From NCBI GenBank assembly GCA_040880365.1, contig JBBDIO010000032.1, positions 1 to 8,200 on the forward strand: a stretch of DNA of 8,200 bases, written 5' to 3'. Position 1 is the first letter of the stretch. Every line of letters starts with the position of its first letter. This stretch comes from JBBDIO01 sp040880365. GTDB lineage: Bacteria; Chloroflexota; Anaerolineae; Caldilineales; Caldilineaceae. This document shows, piece by piece, positions 1-5,347 of this stretch. A program made the translations under genes and the position numbers. A model generated the notes under the pieces. It had not been told where the DNA came from. It ran no database searches and worked only from the letters and a program-made list of their open reading frames with translations.

Positions 1-1
1 G

Positions 2-268
2 GATTTTGTGCGCTGTGAATATTACGACGCTTTGGCCGAGCCGGATAATTCGTTTGGCACCATGTATCGCGATGGTCGCTATAAACTGATGGTCTATCAT
101 GGGCATGGTCTGGGCGAACTGTATGACCTGGAAAACGATCCCCATGAATTTGAAAATCTGTGGGATAGTCCCGACCATCAGACGCTGCGCGCCGAGTTGT
201 TGCTGCGCAGCTTCGATGCGTCGATGTTGGCGATGGACCGGGGGCCGATCCGCGTCGGCCCTATGTAG
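2..268 (+). CDS. Sulfatase, C-terminal fragment (5' end outside window)
   Basis: This open frame enters from the left edge and ends at TAG 266-268, so only about 88 C-terminal residues are visible. The stretch RDGRYKLMVYHGHGLGELYD, followed by LENDPHEFENLWDSP, is the characteristic C-terminal signature of type I (formylglycine-dependent) sulfatases of the arylsulfatase/choline-sulfatase group, where the protein returns to the core after the catalytic domain. The catalytic Cys/Ser motif and the metal ligands lie outside the window, so activity and substrate cannot be judged. The frame is already open at base 2, and the GTG at base 8 is probably an internal Val. The gene lies 112 bases upstream of a sugar-acid enzyme gene on the same strand, which suggests desulfation of a sulfated sugar before its catabolism (inference). 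Confidence 0.85.
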   Translation, partial: DFVRCEYYDALAEPDNSFGTMYRDGRYKLMVYHGHGLGELYDLENDPHEFENLWDSPDHQTLRAELLLRSFDASMLAMDRGPIRVGPM

Positions 269-380
269 TCTGTATGTCGTCTGTAGGCTCCCTGTGCTGT
301 AGCGTTACGGCGTGCCCTCGCGCTTTCGAGTGATGTACCGGTGTTGCCCACCGGCGTCTATCCAAAGAAAGTGTTGGTCT
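269..380 (+). other. Sulfatase-dehydratase intergenic gap with small hairpin
   Basis: These 112 bases contain one perfect 6-bp inverted repeat (CCGGTG 338-343, CACCGG 349-354, 5-base loop) lying 26 bases before the next start codon. No U-tract follows it, so it does not look like an intrinsic terminator. No convincing promoter hexamers were seen. Co-transcription of the flanking genes is likely but not shown. Confidence 0.4.
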
Positions 381-1559
381 ATGAAAATCACCGATGTGGT
401 GCTGGTAGAGCTTGCCGGCGCGTATGCGGGATTGGAGTTTCCTCCCGGCAGTCGCCAGGCCAAGCAACTGGACATCTATCCTGAATTTGATACGGAGAGC
501 GATAGCCAGGGACCCGTAGCCGGACAGACGATGACCGCAACCTATGTGGAAATCCGTACCGACGCCGGCGTATCGGGCATCTTTGGCCCGATCCAGGATT
601 TCCAGGCGTTTCACGTCTATCGCACGTTGCGCCCGTTTCTGATTGGACGCGATCCCCTGGCAACCGAACTGCTCTTCGACCAGATGTTGCGTCTGGATCG
701 ACACGGGCGTTCGGGCATGTTTATGACGGCTATCAGCGCTGTCGATTGCGCCCTGTGGGACCTTAAGGGCAAGGCCTGGAACCAACCCATCTACCGGCTG
801 TTGGGCGGACCAACACGCCCCGCCGTGCCTGCCTATGCCAGTATGTTGGGCTTCACCGTCGAACCTGCCGGCGCGGCGGAAGTGGCGGCGGCCTATAAGG
901 AAAAGGGCTATCGGGCGCAGAAGTGGTTTTTTCGCTATGGACCCGCACACGGCGATGCGGGCATCCGCCACAACCTGGAAATGGCGCAAGCTGTGCGCGA
1001 CGCGGTGGGGGCCGATTATACGCTCATGTTCGACGCTTTCATGGGGTGGGACGTGGCCTTTTCTACGGCAATGCTCCAGGGATTGGCCGAAATCCGCCCC
1101 TATTGGATGGAAGAGCCGTTTCCGCCTGAGCGTGTGGGCAGTTTTGGACGTCTGCGCCGCGCGACCGGGGCGCGACTGGCGACGGGCGAGCATGTCTATA
1201 CGCGCTGGCAGACCAAAGAGCTATTGGTGAACGAGGCCGTGGATGTCTTGCAGAATGATCCCGACTGGACCGGCGGCATTTCGGAACTGACCAAAGTGTG
1301 TGTGCTGGCCTCGGCGTTTGATACGCCGGTGGTGGCGCATGGACATTCCTTGCTGGCGGCGCTGCATGTGGCGGCTGCCCAGCCGCCCACGACCGTCCCT
1401 TTTGTCGAATATCTGGTGCGCGGGCAAGAGGGCAAGCAGGCGCTGCATAAACACATCTATCGCCCCGAACAGGGCGAAGTGCAAATACCCACCTTACCCG
1501 GCCTGGGTTTGGTTTGGGATGAGAATCAAATCGAATCACAACGTGAGAGGACGTATTGA
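381..1559 (+). CDS. Enolase-superfamily (mandelate racemase/muconate lactonizing) dehydratase-like protein
   Basis: The 392-residue protein has the two-domain layout of the mandelate racemase subgroup: an N-terminal capping domain (about 1-125) and a TIM-like barrel (about 140-370). Visible metal ligands are Asp218 (LMFDAF), Glu244 (WMEEP) and Glu270 (ATGEH). Possible acid/base residues are Lys181 in QKWFFRYGPAHGDAGIR, His320/His322 in VVAHGHS, and the polar pair around Asp293-Asp295 (QNDPDWTGGI). The GDAGIR, DWTGGI and HGHS segments resemble rhamnonate dehydratase-type enzymes, so dehydration of an aldonic or uronic acid is the best guess, but substrate cannot be assigned. An upstream ATG at 312 would add 23 Cys/Arg-rich residues that do not look native; Met381 followed by KITDVVLVEL is the natural family start. 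No strong ribosome binding site is visible. The stop codon overlaps a possible start of the following epimerase gene. Confidence 0.88.
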   Translation: MKITDVVLVELAGAYAGLEFPPGSRQAKQLDIYPEFDTESDSQGPVAGQTMTATYVEIRTDAGVSGIFGPIQDFQAFHVYRTLRPFLIGRDPLATELLFDQMLRLDRHGRSGMFMTAISAVDCALWDLKGKAWNQPIYRLLGGPTRPAVPAYASMLGFTVEPAGAAEVAAAYKEKGYRAQKWFFRYGPAHGDAGIRHNLEMAQAVRDAVGADYTLMFDAFMGWDVAFSTAMLQGLAEIRPYWMEEPFPPERVGSFGRLRRATGARLATGEHVYTRWQTKELLVNEAVDVLQNDPDWTGGISELTKVCVLASAFDTPVVAHGHSLLAALHVAAAQPPTTVPFVEYLVRGQEGKQALHKHIYRPEQGEVQIPTLPGLGLVWDENQIESQRERTY

Positions 1560-1561
1560 CT

Positions 1562-2590
1562 ATGCGGATTTTGATTACCGGCATCTCCGGTCGAATTGGG
1601 GCCAATGTCGCCTATCGGCTGGGGCAGGCAGGACATGACATTCGCGGGCTGGTTTGGGCGCGCGACCGCCGCAAAGAGAAGCTGGAACAGTTGCAAGTCG
1701 AGTTGATCGAGGGTGATCTGGTGAACCCTGCGGATGTGGCGCGCGCGGTTGAGGGTGTAGACGCCATTTGCCATTTGGGCGCAGCATTTCAGGGCGGTGG
1801 GCCTTTTACCCACGAAGAATACTTTGAGATCAACGTGCGCGGTACATTTAATATATTGGAAGCGGCCAAGGCGCGCGGCGAAGGTCTGCGTCAGTTCTTC
1901 TTTGCCAGTTCCGATGCACTCTATGACAAGTATATCCCCGGCGGCTTGTCTGAACCCATTCGCGAAGATAGCTTTCCCATTCAGCCGGGGGGCATGTATG
2001 CGCTGAGCAAGCAGCTGGGCGAGAATCTCTGTGTGGGCTACTGGCGCAATTTCGGGCTGCCACTCACGGTCTTCCGCTTTGCACTGACAGTGGCTGGCGA
2101 TGAAATTTTACACTTTCCCCAATTCTATCTGCGCCATTGGGCGGGCGCGCTGGAACGCAGCCGCCATCCTCAGGCCCCGGCGGCTTTGGCAGAGGCACAG
2201 GCCGCGCTGGAAAAGCACGGGCAGGATTGTCTGGTGATTGCGCGGGATGAGAACGGGCGCACCTTCAAGAAACATATTGCCGACGTGCGCGACATTGTGG
2301 CGGGGTTCGAGGCCGCGTTGGACAAGCCTGCGGCGGTGGGGCAGATCTTTCAGCTGGCCGCGCCCGCGCCCTATACCTGGGAAGACGCGGTGCCCTATCT
2401 GGCAGAACGCTTGAACCTGCCCTATGTGGATCTCCGGCTGCCGGGCGTCACCACACCGTTTTACGAATTTGATCTGAGCAAGGGCCGCGAGCTGATTGGC
2501 TATGCGCCGTCTGTGGACATCCGCACCCAGATCGATGACGGGGTGGCCTTTGCGCGGGGCGATGCCGCGCATGTCTTGCCGGTCATTTAG
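1562..2590 (+). CDS. NAD(P)-dependent epimerase/dehydratase (extended SDR family)
   Basis: The 342-residue protein starts MRILITGISGRIGANVAYRL, a Rossmann fold with the extended-SDR GxxGxxG motif (Gly7, Gly10, Gly13). The catalytic residues are present: Ser117 in FASSDALY, and Tyr146 with Lys150 in MYALSKQLGEN. It most likely oxidises, epimerises or dehydrates a sugar, a sugar acid or a nucleotide sugar using NAD(P). A loop of about 50 residues after position 180 (rich in Ala, Glu and His) and the C-terminal half should confer substrate specificity, and these do not allow a named assignment. A GAGAGGA ribosome binding site (1545-1551) precedes both a TTG at 1556, which overlaps the dehydratase stop, and the ATG at 1562. 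The ATG gives the canonical family N-terminus, while the TTG has shorter spacing. Either way, translation is probably coupled to the upstream gene. Confidence 0.9.
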   Translation: MRILITGISGRIGANVAYRLGQAGHDIRGLVWARDRRKEKLEQLQVELIEGDLVNPADVARAVEGVDAICHLGAAFQGGGPFTHEEYFEINVRGTFNILEAAKARGEGLRQFFFASSDALYDKYIPGGLSEPIREDSFPIQPGGMYALSKQLGENLCVGYWRNFGLPLTVFRFALTVAGDEILHFPQFYLRHWAGALERSRHPQAPAALAEAQAALEKHGQDCLVIARDENGRTFKKHIADVRDIVAGFEAALDKPAAVGQIFQLAAPAPYTWEDAVPYLAERLNLPYVDLRLPGVTTPFYEFDLSKGRELIGYAPSVDIRTQIDDGVAFARGDAAHVLPVI

Positions 2591-2617
2591 CTTGCCGATC
2601 ATCTAAAGTGTCATGAT

Positions 2618-2678
2618 GTAGTAGGTCATGCCTCCCGGCGTGACACAAGCTGTCACCGCAGGAGCGGTGACTTACTAC
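2618..2678. repeat. Compact palindromic element (REP-like candidate)
   Basis: A perfect 8-bp inverted repeat (GTCACCGC 2652-2659, GCGGTGAC 2664-2671) closes a four-base AGGA loop. An overlapping 6-bp inverted repeat (GTGACA 2640-2645, TGTCAC 2651-2656) would compete with it. Outer segments GTAGTAGG (2618-2625) and CTTACTAC (2671-2678) can also pair with one G-U. The nested, mutually exclusive stems in a non-coding gap between convergent genes resemble extragenic palindromic repeats. Whether it recurs elsewhere in the genome cannot be seen from one window. Confidence 0.4.
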
Positions 2679-2723
2679 TTCGTAAGAACTTATCGGATGC
2701 AGCACTTATTATGACCGTAGGAG

Positions 2724-2774
2724 AAAATGCGCAGCGTGCGGATGCCATCACGACATCCGCACGCTGCGCATTTT
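2724..2774. terminator. Bidirectional intrinsic terminator hairpin
   Basis: Two perfectly complementary 21-base arms (2724-2744 and 2754-2774) flank a 9-base loop. The outer four base pairs are A-T, so RNA from either strand ends in a U4 tract after a GC-rich stem. Pairing can extend outward (GAG 2721-2723 with CTC 2776-2778) if one base is bulged. It lies 9 bases after the methyltransferase stop codon on the minus strand and 134 bases after the epimerase stop on the plus strand, exactly where a shared terminator for two convergent operons is expected. Confidence 0.88.
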
Positions 2775-2782
2775 GCTCTGGC

Positions 2783-3547
2783 TCAATCACGGGCACGCAG
2801 CACAAAAACTCCCCACCCAAAGTAGCGACGCAAGAGCGTGAGATAGTTGCGGCGGCTCTCGTCGCGCAGCCCGCGGATGGTCGTGGCATCGGTGCTGTGG
2901 GGATTGTCGCGCAGCCACTCTTCCACCGTCCACCATTGGGCTGCTTCGTAGCGGTCCCAGCTATCCAGATCGCTCAGTACCATCTCTACCAGTTCACAGC
3001 CGGCGGCCTCGAAACGTTCGAATGTGCCCAGAAGTGAAGCGTAGTCATACTTGCCGAAGCCCACGATTTCCGGCGCGCCTGCGGGCGGCGGATCGACCCA
3101 ATAGGGTTCGCCTACCAGCAGCAGGCCGCCGGGTTTAAGCGCCGGGCGCATGAGGTTCAGGCTGCCGGTCAGGCCGTTGCCAATCCAGGTTGCGCCGATA
3201 CAGCTCACAATGTCGAAGGTCTCCGCGTCTGCGCGAGGATGATCGGATTGCGCCAGATATGGCCCGGCGTCGGCTTCGACCAGTGTGACGCGGTCTGTCA
3301 CTTCCAGCTCTGCCGCGCGTCGTCGCGCCGCGGCCAGAAAGACCGGGCTGATATCTACGCCTGTGCCGCGGATGCCCCAGGCGTTGGCCCATAGACAGAG
3401 CATTTCGCCTTTGCCACACGCCAGGTCAAGTTGGGTCATGCCGGGCTGCAAGCGGCAGATTTCGCCCAGTTGCATGAGCTTGGCATGGGAAAAGGGGTTC
3501 AGGATGCGATGATTGGCTTCGGCAATCTCGTGATAACGTAACGACAC
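2783..3547 (-). CDS. Class I SAM-dependent methyltransferase
   Basis: The 254-residue protein has a standard Rossmann-like methyltransferase core. Motif I is LDLACGKGE (40-48), the acidic ribose-binding residue is Asp65 (GVDIS), the adenine-contact region is VEADA (90-94), motif IV lies at FDIVSCIGAT (111-120), and the post-motif strand is LKPGGLLLVGEPYW (137-150). The N-terminal ILNPFSHAKLMQLGEICRL stretch resembles a widespread family of small-molecule methyltransferases of unknown substrate; the target here is unknown. The start is GTG at 3547, supported by AAGGA (3555-3559) with 7-base spacing. A perfect 13-bp tandem duplication lies just upstream of that site. The gene follows the RIO kinase by 67 bases with no evident terminator between, so co-transcription is likely. 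It ends 9 bases before the bidirectional terminator. Confidence 0.87.
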   Translation of the reverse strand: MSLRYHEIAEANHRILNPFSHAKLMQLGEICRLQPGMTQLDLACGKGEMLCLWANAWGIRGTGVDISPVFLAAARRRAAELEVTDRVTLVEADAGPYLAQSDHPRADAETFDIVSCIGATWIGNGLTGSLNLMRPALKPGGLLLVGEPYWVDPPPAGAPEIVGFGKYDYASLLGTFERFEAAGCELVEMVLSDLDSWDRYEAAQWWTVEEWLRDNPHSTDATTIRGLRDESRRNYLTLLRRYFGWGVFVLRARD

Positions 3548-3560
3548 AAGCGATTCCTTG

Positions 3561-3586
3561 TCTTATTTCTTCGTCTTATTTCTTCG
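3561..3586. repeat. Perfect 13-bp tandem duplication
   Basis: TCTTATTTCTTCG occurs twice head to tail (3561-3573 and 3574-3586) in the 67-base gap between the RIO kinase and methyltransferase genes. On the transcribed strand it forms an A/G-rich leader directly upstream of the methyltransferase ribosome binding site. Confidence 0.9.
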
Positions 3587-3614
3587 TTTTGTGACTTTGT
3601 CCTAATACTTCGGT

Positions 3615-4664
3615 CTATTCTTCATCAGTAGGGGCGTGGCGCGAAAGCTCGGCAAGCCGGTCGGCTTCGCGCTGGGTTTCATAGCGATTCCAGAGCGTGT
3701 ACGCAAGTGCACGCGGATTACTGTCTACGCCCTGCGACGCAAAGTATTCGCAGACGCGCTGGACATCGCGAAAGAAGACGCTACGTGCGTTGCTGTTGGT
3801 CAGGCTATAGGTGACCTGGGGAAAGTCGATCAGACAGATTTCGCCCTCCCAATAGAGTATGTTGTAGGCCGAAAGATCGCCGTGGACCATGCCCGCGGCC
3901 AACATGCGTTCGATGTGGATCAGCGTTGTATCAAAAAGCGCCTGGGCTTCAGGATACGCAAGCGACACTTCGTGCAGGGTGGGGGCGGTGATGTCTGCGC
4001 TGCCGATGTGTTCCATGAGGATGGCATTTTCACTGGTGGCGATGGGTTTGGGCACGGCAACGCCCGCGGCATATAGCTGTTGCAGCGTGGTGAATTCGTA
4101 CATGAGCCACGATGTATGTTCTACCTGTTTGCCAAACGCAGTTTTTTTGTTGAGGGCGCGAATGAGCCGTTGGTCGGTTGCCTTCACCGGACGCCCATCG
4201 GCGGTGAGCACTCGCCGGCCTTCTTTATACATCTTGTCGTTGCGCAGGTTACGAAACTGGCGCGGGCGATAGACTTTGGCAGCCACAATGTCATACTCGG
4301 CGGCACGGGTCCCCCGACAGCGGTAGACAGTCGCTTCCTTGCCGCCTTTGACCATTGCCAGCACATCGGTGATGAGGTCGTTGGCATAGAACAGGCCCAG
4401 CGAGGACATGAGCCAGCCTTCCTCGTGGCGCGCCGGGTTATAGGTGGTGGTGAAGCCCGCCTCGCCGCCCATCGCTTCGTCGGTGAGATTGGCAACGATG
4501 GCCGCGGCTTTTTGGCGACTCTTGGTGCGTACGGGCACATGCGGCTGGTCGGGCACATGCGCATCGGGATTGTAAAGCTGTTCGTAGTAGTCGTAATCGC
4601 GCGCCGTGGGGCGAGCATGGGTCGATGTTGCAAAATCACGCGAGCGAGATGTTCGAGACGTCAT
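3615..4664 (-). CDS. RIO-family (RIO1-like) atypical serine/threonine protein kinase
   Basis: With the start chosen here the protein has 349 residues. A charged, Arg- and Tyr-rich N-terminal region of about 100 residues precedes the kinase core. ATP-binding loop VKGGKEATVY (105-114) matches the RIO glycine-poor loop; Lys130 in VAAKVYR is the conserved lysine; ILMEHIG (215-221) is the hinge; VHGDLSAYNIL (260-270) carries the catalytic Asp263 and Asn268; LIDFPQV (278-284) carries the metal-binding Asp280. All catalytic residues are intact. RIO proteins phosphorylate or act as ATPases on protein partners; the partner here is unknown. The start is uncertain: ATG 4664 follows an AT-rich stretch with GGAG 12 bases upstream, while ATG 4709 would add 15 residues but lacks a clear ribosome binding site. 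Upstream are a PP2C phosphatase and a vWA protein, which suggests reversible phosphorylation. Confidence 0.9.
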   Translation of the reverse strand: MTSRTSRSRDFATSTHARPTARDYDYYEQLYNPDAHVPDQPHVPVRTKSRQKAAAIVANLTDEAMGGEAGFTTTYNPARHEEGWLMSSLGLFYANDLITDVLAMVKGGKEATVYRCRGTRAAEYDIVAAKVYRPRQFRNLRNDKMYKEGRRVLTADGRPVKATDQRLIRALNKKTAFGKQVEHTSWLMYEFTTLQQLYAAGVAVPKPIATSENAILMEHIGSADITAPTLHEVSLAYPEAQALFDTTLIHIERMLAAGMVHGDLSAYNILYWEGEICLIDFPQVTYSLTNSNARSVFFRDVQRVCEYFASQGVDSNPRALAYTLWNRYETQREADRLAELSRHAPTDEE

Positions 4665-4710
4665 GATTGAGATTTTCTCCAGGTTTTGCACCAGATCAGA
4701 TTTATTCATT

Positions 4711-4758
4711 GCACATTTGGCACTGGGCACATTTGGCACTGGGCACAGTGGGCACTGG
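4711..4758. repeat. 16-bp minisatellite, three tandem copies
   Basis: GCACATTTGGCACTGG occurs perfectly at 4711-4726 and 4727-4742, followed by a third copy with two substitutions at 4743-4758. The array ends two bases from the alternative kinase ATG at 4709. The unit is not a multiple of three, so it is unlikely to lie inside the conserved kinase coding sequence. Confidence 0.95.
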
Positions 4759-4770
4759 ATGCAAAGCAAA

Positions 4771-4801
4771 CAGGCCACAGCCGGGCAGGGTCCGTGGCCT
4801 G
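4771..4801 (-). terminator. Terminator-like hairpin in kinase leader (weak)
   Basis: On the minus strand CAGGCCAC (4801-4794) pairs with GTGGCCTG (4778-4771) across a 15-base loop and is followed by TTTGCTTTG. The stem is short and the T-tract interrupted, so termination would be partial. It lies between the small ORF at 5110-5202 and the RIO kinase, where it could attenuate readthrough into the kinase gene. Confidence 0.35.
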
Positions 4802-4813
4802 AAAGGAATATCA

Positions 4814-4903
4814 GATTGGGCGCGCCAGGCGTACCCTTGCTTATCCGGCGGAGCAGAAAATTCTGGCGCGCGCCAACAAGCCACGGGAGCAGATGGCCCA
4901 ATC
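4814..4903. other. Alternative inverted repeats (possible switching structure)
   Basis: GCGCGCCAG (4820-4828) is perfectly complementary to 4863-4871. With one bulged base the pairing extends to TTGG (4816-4819) with CCAA (4873-4876), giving 13 pairs around a 34-base loop. GATTGGGC (4814-4821) can instead pair perfectly with GCCCAATC (4896-4903). The two pairings share 4816-4821 and therefore exclude each other. No known riboswitch consensus was recognised. Confidence 0.4.
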
Positions 4904-5109
4904 ATGAATGTGTGCGGGTTCGCATGGCGGTCGGGTAATTATCGTGTAGACCCCAGAGCCGGGCAGCGACAAATTCACCGCGTCACTTTACCCGCGTCGA
5001 TTCGAGATGGAGGGTTGGGAACTGTAGAAGTGAGGCAAAAATGCTGGTTTGTGTACGGCGGGTGTGTGGAAGTTGCTTGCCCGACCGTAGTCTGCGCTAG
5101 CTTCTTGCG

Positions 5110-5202
5110 CTACGCACTTCGGATGGCTCCGCGGAAGACTCCGTCTACCTTGAGACGCATCTGCAATTCGGTTGTTTGGGTGTAGACAATAGCCACTTGC
5201 AT
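5110..5202 (-). CDS. Small ORF, 30 residues, unknown function
   Basis: An ATG at 5202 is preceded by GAAAGGAG (5217-5210) with ideal 7-base spacing, the strongest ribosome binding site in this stretch. The peptide begins MQVAIVYTQTTELQMRLKVD and ends GVFRGAIRSA before TAG at 5110-5112. It has no signal peptide, membrane segment or recognisable motif; the sequence reads like the start of a soluble beta/alpha protein, so it may be a remnant of a longer gene whose rest decayed. The same frame continues open after the TAG but becomes unlike protein. It lies downstream of the PP2C gene and about 450 bases upstream of the RIO kinase on the same strand, so it could alternatively be a leader peptide. 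I do not recognise it. Confidence 0.45.
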   Translation of the reverse strand: MQVAIVYTQTTELQMRLKVDGVFRGAIRSA

Positions 5203-5261
5203 ATGTCGTCTCCTTTCAAAGTAGATCGTTCGCGAAAGCAAATTCCGAAACTGGTCGCCGC

Positions 5262-5296
5262 GTGGATAACTGCGACGTCTGCGCAGAAGTTATCAC
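5262..5296. promoter_or_regulatory. Imperfect dyad, possible operator/promoter of small ORF
   Basis: GTGGATAACTGCG (5262-5274) faces CGCAGAAGTTATCAC (5282-5296); twelve positions pair with a 1-base and a 3-base bulge. Its half-sites GATAAC (5265-5270) and GTTATC (5289-5294) are exact inversions. Read on the minus strand, TGTGATAAC (5297-5289) resembles an extended -10 element, with a poor -35 (TTGCAG, 5315-5310) 15 bases upstream. An operator overlapping a promoter for the small ORF would fit, but the promoter match is weak. Confidence 0.3.
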
Positions 5297-5347
5297 AGAG
5301 CAGGCGTTTCTGCAAATCCGGTTTGCGGCGTGCTGTGAGAGCCGGGG

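Larger units (their letters stand above)
4665..5347. other. 683-base leader/intergenic stretch upstream of RIO kinase
   Basis: No large gene is credible here. A plus-strand open frame of 172 codons exists, but it is Trp/Cys/Arg-rich, runs through the tandem repeat and overlaps the kinase start region. The stretch holds a three-copy 16-bp repeat (4711-4758), a terminator-like hairpin (4771-4801), alternative inverted repeats (4814-4903), a 30-codon ORF with a good ribosome binding site (5110-5202) and an imperfect dyad (5262-5296), each described separately. About 200 bases (roughly 4904-5109) show nothing I can interpret. No tRNA or known riboswitch was recognised. Confidence 0.6.

Noticed and set aside
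312..380. Upstream start of the enolase-superfamily gene at 312
   Set aside because: The extra 23 residues are Cys/Arg-rich and precede the normal family start at Met381, and the stretch includes a hairpin typical of non-coding sequence.
261..1193. Long minus-strand open frame opposite the enolase-superfamily gene
   Set aside because: It is the antisense shadow of a GC-rich gene, rich in His and Arg with no domain. The plus-strand gene has intact catalytic motifs.
2716..2830. Plus-strand GGAG plus ATG at 2727 resembling a small gene start
   Set aside because: The start codon and first codons are formed by the terminator stem itself. The reading frame simply translates the hairpin and the antisense of the methyltransferase end.
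4142..4148. Seven-T run (A7 on the coding strand) inside the RIO kinase, a possible slippage site
   Set aside because: The reading frame is intact and conserved motifs lie on both sides in the same frame. No stimulatory structure was evident, so programmed frameshifting is unsupported.
4741..4766. Sigma-54-like GG...GC spacing in the third 16-bp repeat copy (plus strand)
   Set aside because: The spacing between GG and GC is one base short of the consensus, and it would drive transcription away from any plausible gene.
4665..4901. N-terminal extension of the RIO kinase from a TTG at 4901
   Set aside because: It would be encoded by the 16-bp repeat and GC-rich inverted repeats, is Cys/Pro-rich, and has no ribosome binding site. 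The natural start is 4664 or 4709.
4667..5185. Plus-strand open frame of 172 codons
   Set aside because: It runs through the 16-bp tandem repeat and hairpins, is rich in Trp, Cys and Arg without any domain pattern, and has no ribosome binding site. I take it to be non-coding.
5261..5269. DnaA-box-like TTATCCACG (minus strand)
   Set aside because: It is a single near-match with no cluster of boxes, no AT-rich unwinding region and no dnaA or dnaN nearby; better explained as one arm of the dyad.
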